Shown piece after piece: positions 17,309 to 25,837 of a stretch of DNA of 64,000 nt. The DNA comes from Chloroflexota bacterium (lineage in GTDB: Bacteria > Chloroflexota > Dehalococcoidia > Lucifugimonadales > UBA3495), in contig JAPPMU010000031.1 in the NCBI GenBank assembly GCA_028873965.1, positions 42,473 through 106,472 of the forward strand. The letters run 5' to 3'. Position 1 is the first letter of the stretch; each line of letters opens with the position of its first letter. A model generated the notes under the pieces. The model did not search any database. It worked only from the letters and a program-made list of their open reading frames with translations, and had not been told where the DNA came from. Made by a program: the position numbers and the translations under genes.

Positions 17309-17503
17309 ATGCCTCCAGACCGTTACCGGGAGCAATTCTGGACCTACCATCGCGTGATAAGCGAATACGTCGGATTATGCCGCAGCGAACTGTTTGCTTT
17401 GGGACTGGACGGTTACGCCGGAGAGTTGACAGAGATACTGGGCTGCATTGACGTCAATGACTACCGACTGGCGGTGGTGAAACTGACGGACTTCCTCAAC
17501 TAA
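17309..17503 (+). CDS. Small hypothetical protein
   Basis: A 64-residue protein, aromatic-rich at the N-terminus (YREQFWTYHRVISEY) with a central acidic helix. It follows the previous tiny ORF by 8 nt and precedes a third one by 6 nt, on the same strand. No domain is recognised and there is no strong Shine-Dalgarno, so this is a modest call. Confidence 0.4.
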   Translation: MPPDRYREQFWTYHRVISEYVGLCRSELFALGLDGYAGELTEILGCIDVNDYRLAVVKLTDFLN

Positions 17504-17509
17504 CCTAAT

Positions 17510-17632
17510 ATGCGACGAGTTTTCGGCGAGTCGGAGAATACGCGGGTTTCTGCTACGCCGATGCAACTGGCATTGGCCCGCCTCATCGACTTGCGAGAAT
17601 TCGTTGACACTTTCGGATTGCCACAATCCTGA
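17510..17632 (+). CDS. Very small ORF in the same run
   Basis: A 40-codon ORF from ATG 17510 to TGA 17632 encoding a partly amphipathic peptide (MQLALARLIDLREFVDTFG in its second half). It follows the previous ORF by 6 nt. I list it because three short frames in a row fill the gap between the binding-protein and permease genes. It may be non-coding. Confidence 0.25.
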   Translation: MRRVFGESENTRVSATPMQLALARLIDLREFVDTFGLPQS

Positions 17633-17689
17633 ACGAGCATCCAGCGGAAATCACAGACTTTCACCAAGCGATACAGCAAGGAGACTGCG

Positions 17690-18613
17690 ATGCAGCGGTT
17701 CATAATCTTCCGCGTGGGGCAGGCGATCATCGCCGTGCTCCTGGTGAGCATTATCGTGTTCATGCTCTCCAACATCACCGGCGACCCCACCTCGGTGATG
17801 CTGCCCATGGGCGAAGCCACCCCCGAGGACATCGCCGCCCTCAAGGAGAAGTGGGGCCTGGACAAGCCTCTGCACATGCGTTACCTGGTCTTCCTGGGCA
17901 ACGCCGTTCGGGGCGACTTCGGCGAGTCCTACGCCTTCGGCGGGCAGACCGCCATGGGCATGGTGATGGACCGCTTCCCCGCCACGCTCCAGCTGGGCGG
18001 CCTGGCCATGGTGATCGCCGTGGTCCTGGGGGTGCCGCTGGGAGTGATCACGGCGGCGCGCAAGGACGGCTGGCTGGACTACCAGGGCAAGGCGGTGGCC
18101 TTCCTGGGACAGTCGGTGCCGAGCTTCTGGCTGGGCATCATGCTGTTGTGGCTGTTTGCAGTGCAATTGGGCTGGCTGCCGTCATCCGGCAAGGGCGGGC
18201 TTTCCCACATGATCATGCCGGCGTTCACCCTGGGCTTCTTCCAGGTGGCGGCCCTGCTGCGCTTGATCCGTTCCTCGATGCTGGACGTGCTGGACACCGA
18301 GTTCGTCAAGCTGGCGCGCATCAAGGGCGTGCCGGAATGGAAGGTCATTTGGAAGCACTGCCTGCGCAACGCCTTCATCGCGCCGCTGACCTACTTTGCC
18401 ATCATCATCGGCGGCCTGTTCACGGGCACCGTGATTGTGGAGACGGTGTTCTCGTGGCCGGGCGTGGGTCAGTTGGCAGTGGGCGCCGTGCGCGGGCGCG
18501 ACTTCCAGGTGCTGCAGGCGGTGGTGATTATCGGATCGTCCATCTACATCTTCGCGAACTTGATTGTGGATATACTCTACGCGTACCTGGATCCCCGGAT
18601 CCGCTACACGTAG
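17690..18613 (+). CDS. Peptide ABC transporter permease, DppB/OppB type
   Basis: A 307-residue inner-membrane permease with six predicted helices. It has the N-terminal FRVGQAIIAVLLVSIIVFM helix, a periplasmic loop with GEATPEDIAALKEKWGLDKP, and the ATPase-contact (EAA) region around RSSMLDVLDTEFVKLARIKG. GAGACTGCG precedes the ATG, with AAGGAG just upstream. It forms a pore with the second permease gene 68 nt downstream. Confidence 0.95.
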   Translation: MQRFIIFRVGQAIIAVLLVSIIVFMLSNITGDPTSVMLPMGEATPEDIAALKEKWGLDKPLHMRYLVFLGNAVRGDFGESYAFGGQTAMGMVMDRFPATLQLGGLAMVIAVVLGVPLGVITAARKDGWLDYQGKAVAFLGQSVPSFWLGIMLLWLFAVQLGWLPSSGKGGLSHMIMPAFTLGFFQVAALLRLIRSSMLDVLDTEFVKLARIKGVPEWKVIWKHCLRNAFIAPLTYFAIIIGGLFTGTVIVETVFSWPGVGQLAVGAVRGRDFQVLQAVVIIGSSIYIFANLIVDILYAYLDPRIRYT

Positions 18614-18681
18614 GCGAGCGCGTGCGGAAGCAAGCCGCATTGGAATCGACAAAGACAATGGCCAACGGTGGAGAATGAGAC

Positions 18682-19779
18682 ATGGCTATCACCACGGCGC
18701 CGGCTCCGGCCAGTCCCGTCTCGGAAGCAGCAGTACGCCCTGGCGCCCTCGCCAGGATCCGCCACTGGATCACGGAAATTCGCCGGCTGCCCCTGTTCCC
18801 GGTCACGATGCTGCTGGTGTTCCTGCTCATACCGGCAGTCTTCGCTGAGCTGATCGCTCCCCACAATCCGAGGCGCGGGGACCTGGACGACCGGCTGGTC
18901 CCGCCGGCCTGGTCCGGCGACGTAGTGTCCTATCGGACGGTGGTGGAACGGGTGAACCGCGACAACCGCCAGAACGAGATCAAGCTCGGCGACGCGGAGC
19001 GCACCGTCCGCATCGGCGACGCCTCCGTGGTTGGCAAGGCCGAGGGCGAGGCTCCGGTACTGGGTGACCAGATAATGATCGTGGTCAAACCCGGAGGACA
19101 GGGCAAGTACCTGTTAGGCACCGACAAGAACGGCATGGACATATTCAGCCGCATTGTTCACGGCGCCCGTCTGGCGCTGGTGGTATCGATGATGGCGATC
19201 TTCGTGTCGGGGCTGATCGGCACCGTGTTGGGCATCCTGGCCGGCTATTATGGGGGCTGGGTGGACACCGTGGTGATGCGGCTGGTGGATATGTCTCTAT
19301 CCATCTCGCTGATCCTGGTGGCGCTGGTTCTCGCGGCGACCCTGGGGCCACGCATCGAAAACGTGCTCATCGTGGTGTGCCTGTTCCTCTGGTCGCGCTA
19401 CGCCCGGCTGATTCGCGGTGAGACCCTGGCCCTCAAGACCCAGGACTTTATCGCCCGGGCGAGGGTGGCCGGCTCGTCGGAGATCAGGATCATGCTGCGC
19501 CACATCTTCCCGAACCTGGTGAACACCATCATCGTGCTGGCCACCCTGCAGTTGGGGTTCGTGATCCTGCTGGAAGCCGGCCTCAGCTTCCTGGGGGCCG
19601 GCATCCCGCGACCCAACCCGGCGTGGGGCGTCATGGTGGCCGATGGACGCGAGCTGATCATCGACTCCTGGTGGGTCTCCTTCTTCCCCGGCCTGGCGAT
19701 CCTGTTCACCGTGCTGTCCGTCAACCTGCTGGGCGACTGGCTGCGCGACCGGCTGGACCCCAAGCAGCGCAATGTGTAA
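18682..19779 (+). CDS. Peptide ABC transporter permease, DppC/OppC type
   Basis: A 365-residue permease. After the first membrane helix (about residues 34-55) comes an extracytoplasmic insert of roughly 90 residues, longer than in E. coli DppC, ending in the conserved [19 protein letters not shown]. Then come the helices of the transport domain and the EAA loop [18 protein letters not shown]. Long inserts of this kind are common in Chloroflexota permeases. GTGGAGAATGAGAC precedes the ATG. It completes the transporter with the upstream permease. Confidence 0.95.
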   Translation: MAITTAPAPASPVSEAAVRPGALARIRHWITEIRRLPLFPVTMLLVFLLIPAVFAELIAPHNPRRGDLDDRLVPPAWSGDVVSYRTVVERVNRDNRQNEIKLGDAERTVRIGDASVVGKAEGEAPVLGDQIMIVVKPGGQGKYLLGTDKNGMDIFSRIVHGARLALVVSMMAIFVSGLIGTVLGILAGYYGGWVDTVVMRLVDMSLSISLILVALVLAATLGPRIENVLIVVCLFLWSRYARLIRGETLALKTQDFIARARVAGSSEIRIMLRHIFPNLVNTIIVLATLQLGFVILLEAGLSFLGAGIPRPNPAWGVMVADGRELIIDSWWVSFFPGLAILFTVLSVNLLGDWLRDRLDPKQRNV

Positions 19780-19807
19780 CGACGCCAGCCAATTTTGAGG
19801 CTAGAAT

Positions 19808-19835
19808 GTAGGGGCGAATAATCATTCGCCCCTAC
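19808..19835 (+). terminator. Perfect 12-bp hairpin after the permease operon
   Basis: GTAGGGGCGAAT, a 4-nt loop (AATC), then ATTCGCCCCTAC. There is no T-run after it, so it may be a repeat-type hairpin or a weak terminator. It lies between the permease stop and the beta-propeller gene. Confidence 0.55.
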
Positions 19836-19851
19836 CAGTGTATTAACCAAC

Positions 19852-21198
19852 ATGCAAGAACAGGAACACCAGGCGGAGTTTCCCGATTGGGTTGAACGCA
19901 GCCAGCGCACCGCCCGGCGTCGCTACCGGATGCGCCTGCTCAAGCCGGCGGTCACGGCCGGGGCGCTGCTGCTGGTGGCCATATTGGGATGGATCTTCTG
20001 GTTCAGCCTGCCCAATCCCGCGCGCTGGTTTGTGGGAAGCCCGTCGGCTGCCGCGTCTTCCGCGTCCAACGCCGGACGCTGGTCGATGCTGGGTTACGGG
20101 ACCAGCCTGAACGGGTACATCCCGGAGGTGGAGCGGCAACCCGCCGGTCGCCTCATCTGGTCCCAGGACCTGGGACCCTACACCCGCTCTGCGCCGCTGA
20201 TAGCGGACGGCAGGGTGTTCGTTGGCGGACACTTCCAGGTATCGGCTTTCGATGCCGGCACGGGTGAGCGGCTGTGGTCGGTGGAAACGCCCGGTCCCAT
20301 GGATCATGCCACCACCGTCGCCAACAACGACCTGGTGTTCGTGGGCCTGACCAACCACCGGATGCTCGCGCTGGATCAGGACACCGGCGAACAAGCGTGG
20401 GATTTCAAGGCGCACTTGCCCATTTCGGCATCAGCTTTGGTGCACAACGGCGTCGCCTACGTGACTTCCGCGGGCAACATACTTTACGGCGTGGATGCCC
20501 AGACCGGCGAGCAACTCTGGAAGCACAAGCTCAAGGGCAACGTGAAGACCACCCCGAGCCTGCGGGGCGACCGGCTTTACGTGGCGGACGACGAGGGCAA
20601 CCTGTACTTCATTGATGCCGACGACGGCCGCCGCCGGTTCCGTTTTCTGACCGCCGGCTCGGCTGAAGGGCCTCCGGTGGTAACGGCGAACACGGTGTAC
20701 TTCCCGTCCGGAGGCACGCTGTACGCCATCAATACCGGCGTCAAGGGGATGCCGGGGCTCTACTGGATCAAGCGAGCCTGGTTCCAGATGTGGATCTGGC
20801 AGGTGCCGGGCGTGCCGGCGCCCCCGGCCCAGCGCGGCGAGCGATGGCGGTTCGCGCCGGAGGAGCGGCATACGCAGGGGATTGTATCGTCGCCCGCCGT
20901 TGCCGACGGCGTGTATTACGTCGGCGACAGTGACGGGTTGTTCTACGCCCGGGACGGCATCACGGACGACGAGTTGTGGAGATTCCAGGCGGACGGCGGA
21001 GTCGTCAGTTCCCCGATCATACTGGGAGACCGGATCTACTTCGGCGCGCGGGACGGCCTGGTGTACTGCCTGAACCGGGCAGACGGCTCTGTGATGTGGA
21101 AACTGGACGTCGGCGGGCCCATAGAATTGCCGCCGGCCTACGCCGGCGGCAAGTTGTACGTGCGAACCACCGACGGGCTGCTGCACGCGGTGGAGTGA
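19852..21198 (+). CDS. Membrane-anchored PQQ-like beta-propeller protein
   Basis: A 448-residue protein. A basic N-terminus (RTARRRYRMRLLK) precedes a single membrane helix (about residues 35-52), so the rest is extracytoplasmic. The body has about seven PQQ/BamB-type blades, each with the pattern AG-DGRVFVGG, G-x-V-x-ALDAxTGExLW. A Trp-rich insert interrupts the propeller at about residues 300-330. It resembles BamB-like or quinoprotein-like propellers, but there is no sign of the dehydrogenase catalytic residues, so a scaffold or binding role is more likely. No strong ribosome-binding site is visible. Confidence 0.85.
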   Translation: MQEQEHQAEFPDWVERSQRTARRRYRMRLLKPAVTAGALLLVAILGWIFWFSLPNPARWFVGSPSAAASSASNAGRWSMLGYGTSLNGYIPEVERQPAGRLIWSQDLGPYTRSAPLIADGRVFVGGHFQVSAFDAGTGERLWSVETPGPMDHATTVANNDLVFVGLTNHRMLALDQDTGEQAWDFKAHLPISASALVHNGVAYVTSAGNILYGVDAQTGEQLWKHKLKGNVKTTPSLRGDRLYVADDEGNLYFIDADDGRRRFRFLTAGSAEGPPVVTANTVYFPSGGTLYAINTGVKGMPGLYWIKRAWFQMWIWQVPGVPAPPAQRGERWRFAPEERHTQGIVSSPAVADGVYYVGDSDGLFYARDGITDDELWRFQADGGVVSSPIILGDRIYFGARDGLVYCLNRADGSVMWKLDVGGPIELPPAYAGGKLYVRTTDGLLHAVE

Positions 21199-21210
21199 CC
21201 CACTCGGAAA

Positions 21211-21777
21211 TTACCAGCCGAGTATATCCCGGATAAGGCAACGGAAGTCTGGCAGCACGGCACCGCCGTCCAATTCGTCGTCCTCAGTGTAGACGAGGGA
21301 CGGGCCTTCCGATGTATGGACGGCGACGGTGCGGGCTGACGGATACACGGCCCACACCAGACGAACCCCGTGGCTCAACCACATCGCCACTTTATCCGCG
21401 ATTTCCCGGGGGCGGTCGTTGGGCGAGACCACCTCGACCACGAGATCCGGAACTACTTCATAGAAGCCGCGGACTTTCACGTCCAGAGGCAGTGTCTCCG
21501 CCGAAAAGTAAGCGACATCTGGCTCCCGCACCGTGTCGGGGTTACGCTCCAGTAAGACACCCGCGTCAGTACCAGTCACCCGGCCCAGCCGATTGGGACG
21601 GATATGGCTGCCAAAGGCAAAAATCACGGCTGTCGCGATCTCGCCATGTTCTCCATTCGCCGACACGGTCTCTTGGATTACCCCCTTGATTAATTCGCCC
21701 TTAACCAGGCCCTGTTCGCACAGCCGAAGGAATTGATCGGCGGTAATCAGCTTTTCGCCGATGGGCGTGGTTGCCAT
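21211..21777 (-). CDS. Uma2-family endonuclease-like protein
   Basis: A 188-residue protein with the Uma2 (DUF820) PD-(D/E)XK fold: an N-terminal YxxL-like LITADQFLRLCEQG helix, KGELIKGVI, the REPDVAYFS motif near residue 87 with the metal-binding Asp, and DLVVEVVSPND with the Glu near residue 112. The family is hugely expanded in Cyanobacteria and Chloroflexota; its natural role is unclear. It is the last gene of a minus-strand run behind the alpha/beta hydrolase (36-nt gap). A second Uma2 protein lies at 25.1 kb. Confidence 0.9.
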   Translation of the reverse strand: MATTPIGEKLITADQFLRLCEQGLVKGELIKGVIQETVSANGEHGEIATAVIFAFGSHIRPNRLGRVTGTDAGVLLERNPDTVREPDVAYFSAETLPLDVKVRGFYEVVPDLVVEVVSPNDRPREIADKVAMWLSHGVRLVWAVYPSARTVAVHTSEGPSLVYTEDDELDGGAVLPDFRCLIRDILGW

Positions 21778-21813
21778 AGTTGCCTCCCGTGCCCGGGAGC
21801 GACGAGCGCCGGC

Positions 21814-22593
21814 CTAAAGGAAGGCCAGCGCCGTCTGCACGAAGTCGTCGGGCTTTTCGATCTGGGGTGAATGGCCGCAGTTGGGGATCACGGTGACCTG
21901 GGATCCGGCAAGCGCCTGCTGGTACAGGTCGGCGCACTCCACAGGCACCAGGTTGTCATTCTCGCCCCACACGATGTGCGTCGGGACGCTGACCCGGCCC
22001 AGCTTGGCCGGCAGGCGGGGGTTGTGCATGTACGGCCGCCAGGTCAGGCGGATGGCCATCTCCCGGTCGCTTTCCGCCTGCTCGGCCTGCTCCGGCGTCG
22101 GGTCGGAGCCGAACAGCTCGTCCCACTCCGGCACCTGGCTGGGGTCGTGATAGACGAGCTCACGGATTTGCTGCGGGTTGATGATGAAGATGTCGGTGAT
22201 CTCGCCATCCACCGGCTTGATGCCGGCGGCGCCCACCAGCATCACCTTGCTGAAGGCGTGGCCGGTCATCGACAGCATTTCCGCCGCCAGCCAGCCGCCC
22301 ATGGAGAACCCGATCGCCCGCACGTTTTCCAGTCCTTCCTGTTCCTGGTACCAGGTGTAGAAGCAGGCCATGTCCTGCATGGTCTCGACCCAGCCGGGCC
22401 GGTCGCTCTTGCCGTAGCCGGGATGGGAGGGCAGGTAAACGGTGAACTTCTCGGCCAGGGCCTGAGCGTAGCGCCGGGGGCCGGCATTGCCGTTGGCGCC
22501 GTGCAGCACCAGCAGCGGGTCGCCGCTGCCGCCCTTGTACACTTGCAGGTTGCCGCCGGCTACGGAGATGGTTTCCTCGGTGAAGTTTGCCAT
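21814..22593 (-). CDS. Alpha/beta hydrolase
   Basis: A 259-residue cytosolic hydrolase with a full catalytic triad: nucleophile S97 in GFSMGG, D213 in VWGENDNLVP and H241 in NCGHSP. LVLHGANGN near residue 28 gives the oxyanion hole. The longer open frame reaching 23253 overlaps the LLM gene and is not real; ATG 22593 fits the family N-terminus. It lies 44 nt downstream of an LLM oxidoreductase, so the pair may act in sequence, for instance oxidation then ester or C-C bond hydrolysis. That link is inferred. Confidence 0.92.
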   Translation of the reverse strand: MANFTEETISVAGGNLQVYKGGSGDPLLVLHGANGNAGPRRYAQALAEKFTVYLPSHPGYGKSDRPGWVETMQDMACFYTWYQEQEGLENVRAIGFSMGGWLAAEMLSMTGHAFSKVMLVGAAGIKPVDGEITDIFIINPQQIRELVYHDPSQVPEWDELFGSDPTPEQAEQAESDREMAIRLTWRPYMHNPRLPAKLGRVSVPTHIVWGENDNLVPVECADLYQQALAGSQVTVIPNCGHSPQIEKPDDFVQTALAFL

Positions 22594-22637
22594 TGGGGTT
22601 ATGCTCCTTGGTTTACGAACGGTTGAATGAGCCGGAA

Positions 22638-23873
22638 TTACACGGAGGTCAGCCCGGGCATCACGCCCTCTTTCTGGAAGGGGTCGGTGAGCTCCAGCTC
22701 CTCGCCGATCTCGCGCAGGGCGGGCAGGACTTCCTGGCCCATCAGTTCCAGGCAGCGCATGGTGTCCTCGTGGCTGATGGAGCCGTCGTTGGTCCACACG
22801 GCCAGGATGCCGGGGCGCATGAAACTCAGGACCTCGCGCAGCTGGCTGATGACGGTGTCCGGGCTGCCGATGATCCAGCGCTTGGAGTCCAGGATGGAGT
22901 CGTACTGGGCGCCGTCCAGTCCGCCCACGCGGAACGGGTCGCTGCGGATCTGCTCGCGCAGGCGCAGGAACCGCGGGTCGTTGCTGCGGCTGCCGTAGCC
23001 CACCGGCGAGGCGTAATCGCGGGGCAGCGGAATGCGGCCGACGCCGATGTTGCCCACCATGTAGCCCTTGCCCACGTCGTAGGCCTTCTCGTCGGTATCC
23101 TGCACGTGGATGCGAACCAGGTAGCCGAAGTTCTCCGGGCCGGGCTCGTAGCCGTGTTCGCGGGCGGTCTCGGCGTAGATGGACTTCATGTCCTGGGTGC
23201 CCTGGGGGTCGGTTTCCAGGAAGATGTACGGGTAGTTGCGCTCGGCGCACCACACCAGCGTCTCCGGGCTGCCGGTGCCGGGGATCCAGATGGGTGGGTG
23301 CGGCTTCTGCATGGGCACCTGGAACGGGTTCACCACGCGGAAGTGATAGTGGTTGCCCTCCCAGCGGAAGGGGCCCGGCGTGGTCCAGGTCTTGACCACC
23401 AGGTCGTGGGCCTCCTCGAACCGCTCGCGGTTGTGCAGCGGATTGGTGTTGGTGGCCAGGCTCTCCACGCCGGTGCCCCGCACGAAGCCGGAGACCAGTC
23501 GCCCGCCGGAGATCATGTCGATCTCGGCCAGTTCCTCGGCCAGGCGGATGGGGTTGTCAAAGATGGGCAGCGGATTGCCCAGCAGCACGATCTTGGTGTT
23601 CTTGGTGTTGCGGGCCAGGATGGCCGCTTCCAGGTTCATGGTCGCGCCCAAACAGGTGGGCGTGTTGTGGTGCTCGTTGAGCATCAGCCCGTCGAAGCCC
23701 ACTTCCTCCGAGTACTCGTACTCGTCCAGGTACATGTTGTAGAGGTAGTGGCCTTCCTGTGGGTTGAAGTTGGAGTTCGAAAACGTGAGCCGCACCGCCT
23801 CGTTGGGCGAGTTGCGCACGTCCTCCTCGGTGTAGTTCACGTAGGCCCGTTCGGTAAAACGCATCAGGAACAT
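22638..23873 (-). CDS. LLM class flavin-dependent oxidoreductase
   Basis: A 411-residue luciferase-like enzyme. Landmarks are EEVGFDGLMLNEHHNTPTC, LLGNPLPIFDNPIRLAEE, MISGGRLVSGFVRGTG, the PHPPIWIPGTGSPET strand, and KRWIIGSPDTVISQL. This subgroup (long form with the NEHH motif) is typically FMN-dependent and works with a separate flavin reductase; none is seen nearby. The gene starts the unit that contains the alpha/beta hydrolase, and lies downstream of a strong terminator, so it probably has its own promoter in the gap 23874-23940. Confidence 0.92.
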   Translation of the reverse strand: MFLMRFTERAYVNYTEEDVRNSPNEAVRLTFSNSNFNPQEGHYLYNMYLDEYEYSEEVGFDGLMLNEHHNTPTCLGATMNLEAAILARNTKNTKIVLLGNPLPIFDNPIRLAEELAEIDMISGGRLVSGFVRGTGVESLATNTNPLHNRERFEEAHDLVVKTWTTPGPFRWEGNHYHFRVVNPFQVPMQKPHPPIWIPGTGSPETLVWCAERNYPYIFLETDPQGTQDMKSIYAETAREHGYEPGPENFGYLVRIHVQDTDEKAYDVGKGYMVGNIGVGRIPLPRDYASPVGYGSRSNDPRFLRLREQIRSDPFRVGGLDGAQYDSILDSKRWIIGSPDTVISQLREVLSFMRPGILAVWTNDGSISHEDTMRCLELMGQEVLPALREIGEELELTDPFQKEGVMPGLTSV

Positions 23874-23944
23874 GGAATGGCCTCCTGTTGAGTCCAGCAG
23901 AGTTAGTCAGCGTTGGCACTCGGCTTTGCGCCAGATTAACAAAA

Positions 23945-23996
23945 AGAGGCGGGGTTGTCATTGCACCCAGCTGCACAACGACAACCCCGCGCCTCT
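23945..23996 (-). terminator. Intrinsic terminator of the Mrr-like gene
   Basis: Long GC-rich arms (AGAGGCGGGGTTGTC and GACAACCCCGCGCCTCT) pair with one bulge around a 20-nt loop. On the minus strand the hairpin is followed by TTTTTG. It sits just after the stop of the nuclease gene at 24006. Confidence 0.85.
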
Positions 23997-24005
23997 GTTA
24001 GCAGG

Positions 24006-24929
24006 TTAGATGTCCGCGAAGTAGTTTTCATCCAGCCCCTTGACCTCATACGTGAATTCGGTGATGACACCGACTCCGTGCGCTATCATCAACCTCGCAA
24101 GCTCAGATCCGTCAATCAGGCGGATGAACTTGTTGCCTCTTGAGATGTTGTTTGCCGCTTCACGAGCATCGCGACTAAAGGTCGATGAGGTGATGAACAC
24201 GCCTTTAGTTGCTCCAAACTGATCCAGGCTCCCAGAAAACTTAGTGATTTCGGGAGACGGAACCGGATTCGCCCACTGTTTGGCTTGGAGGTACACCTTT
24301 TCGAGGCCCAAAGCATCCTGATTGATGACCCCATCAATGCCCCCGTCGCGGCTGCGGGGACCGCGCTCCCCTTGCTGGCCGTAGCCCATTTTGACCAGTA
24401 AGTCGGCCACCAAATCCTCAAAACGGCTTGGCGTCATGTCTCTGACGCTGGTCAACAGTTCCTCTGCAAGCTCGTCTGAAAGTTGCCGGTAGCCTTCGCG
24501 AATGAGATCCTGCGGGTCCACCTCGTCTAGGATTTCTTCGCGTACATCCTCTTTTTGAGGTTCAACCGGACTGGAATCATCATCACCTTGCGATCGCAAT
24601 CGGTTTGCCAGCTCAGTCAACTGGCGTCTACGGATGCATCCAACATGGTCTTGAAGGTAGTTGCGCCCATCCTGCGTAATTTGGAACTGCCCACGGTGGG
24701 GCATATCCAGCAAGCCCGCAGAGCGTAAAGTTCTGGCCGCGGAATCGACCCTGTGCTCGAACTTATTGACTCGCCATTCCCCACCATAGGCTTCTTGACG
24801 GTCTTCATGACTCACGGCCATTACTCTGGCGGTTTCGGTGAAAAGCTCCTGCCTGGACAATTGTTCACCGTTGTCCGACGCAATTTGCAGGACAAATCGG
24901 TAAAAATCATCCTGTTTGGGAATCGCCAT
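24006..24929 (-). CDS. Mrr-like restriction endonuclease
   Basis: A 307-residue protein. The N-terminal half looks like a winged-helix DNA-binding domain (Mrr_N type). A linker rich in Glu and Asp leads to a C-terminal Mrr catalytic domain from about residue 165: MTPSRFEDLVADLLVKMGYG, then RDGGIDGVI with the metal-binding Asp, and VYLQAKQW with the Q-x-K signature. Mrr enzymes cut DNA carrying foreign modifications. GGAGG lies 11 nt before ATG 24929, preferred over ATG 24971. The gene stands alone with its own terminator. Its GC content is lower than that of neighbouring metabolic genes, suggesting acquisition. Confidence 0.88.
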   Translation of the reverse strand: MAIPKQDDFYRFVLQIASDNGEQLSRQELFTETARVMAVSHEDRQEAYGGEWRVNKFEHRVDSAARTLRSAGLLDMPHRGQFQITQDGRNYLQDHVGCIRRRQLTELANRLRSQGDDDSSPVEPQKEDVREEILDEVDPQDLIREGYRQLSDELAEELLTSVRDMTPSRFEDLVADLLVKMGYGQQGERGPRSRDGGIDGVINQDALGLEKVYLQAKQWANPVPSPEITKFSGSLDQFGATKGVFITSSTFSRDAREAANNISRGNKFIRLIDGSELARLMIAHGVGVITEFTYEVKGLDENYFADI

Positions 24930-25068
24930 GCTTCGCCGGCCTCCAGTAAGATAGTTTCGATAAGCCCGCACTCTTCAGTGCCGAAATTGTAGTGCGCAGG
25001 ACGTCAAACTTCAACCACCCAGTCGCCGCTATATCCTTCTTGAATCGATGCCATGCTCTGCCTACTTC

Positions 25069-25836
25069 CTACTTCGGCGGTTGCAGCTCCCGTAGCCGTT
25101 CCTGTAGTCGGTGTACTTGCTCCTGGTAGTCTGCAATAGTGGTGTCCCGCTCGCGCAAGGCTGCCTGGGCAATTTCCTTCGCGATGCGCTCGCCGCGGCG
25201 GTTGGACAGGATTTCACCAGTGTCCGGGTCTTGCAGTTCCAGCGACCCATCGTGCCAGCGCAGGTTGAGGCGCAACAGCCGGCTGTATCCCCATTCCATG
25301 CCGTTGGCATCGGTATGGATAGTGAAAGGACGATAGACGCCGTTTTCCAGGTACTCGCCAACTAACCCGGCTCCGTACAGTTGCCCGCCTGTGCGGTCAA
25401 ACCGCCAGTATTCGAGCACTCCGATGCGGGCGTACAGTTCGCGCTTGAAACCCGTATCGTTGCCAGCCGTGGATTCAGACGCCACTTCCAGCACAAAATC
25501 GGGCGGCTTGCCCACTTCCCAAGGCACGTAACCGTTGCGCTGGCGGATGGCTTCAGCATCGACGCCGAAAGCGATATACACGTCGGGCTGAACCCGGCGG
25601 TTATGATTGGTTGGGTCATAGTAGATGATGCTGTTGGTATCCATGAACACGTCGGGCCGGTCACCCACCGCGACGTCATCCAGGATTTGCAGGACGTAAT
25701 GGATATCGGGGTTTTGCTGCATCAGATCGTCAGGTGGAACCGCGTCCGGCAACGCCGGCGCGCCGGGGGCGAAAAACGGGTCCAGGTTGGGAATGGCCGC
25801 AGCGTCGGGCGGCGAGTAGGCCAGTCGGGTCGTCAT
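25069..25836 (-). CDS. Uma2-family endonuclease-like protein with coiled-coil tail
   Basis: A 255-residue Uma2 protein. The catalytic part shows RRVQPDVYIAFG (Asp) and PPDFVLEVASEST (Glu) and a conserved ARIGVLEYWRFD strand. The last 45 residues, from about ERIAKEIAQ to the end, are charged and form a likely coiled coil, a common feature of Chloroflexota and cyanobacterial Uma2 proteins. It directly follows (1-nt gap) the stop of the LLM gene upstream of it on the same strand, so they are probably co-transcribed. Confidence 0.9.
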   Translation of the reverse strand: MTTRLAYSPPDAAAIPNLDPFFAPGAPALPDAVPPDDLMQQNPDIHYVLQILDDVAVGDRPDVFMDTNSIIYYDPTNHNRRVQPDVYIAFGVDAEAIRQRNGYVPWEVGKPPDFVLEVASESTAGNDTGFKRELYARIGVLEYWRFDRTGGQLYGAGLVGEYLENGVYRPFTIHTDANGMEWGYSRLLRLNLRWHDGSLELQDPDTGEILSNRRGERIAKEIAQAALRERDTTIADYQEQVHRLQERLRELQPPK

Positions 25837-25837
25837 C

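Noticed and set aside
21814..23253. A 479-codon frame that includes the alpha/beta hydrolase
   Set aside because: Only the part from ATG 22593 matches the family; the extension lies antiparallel to nothing but overlaps the LLM gene in another frame.
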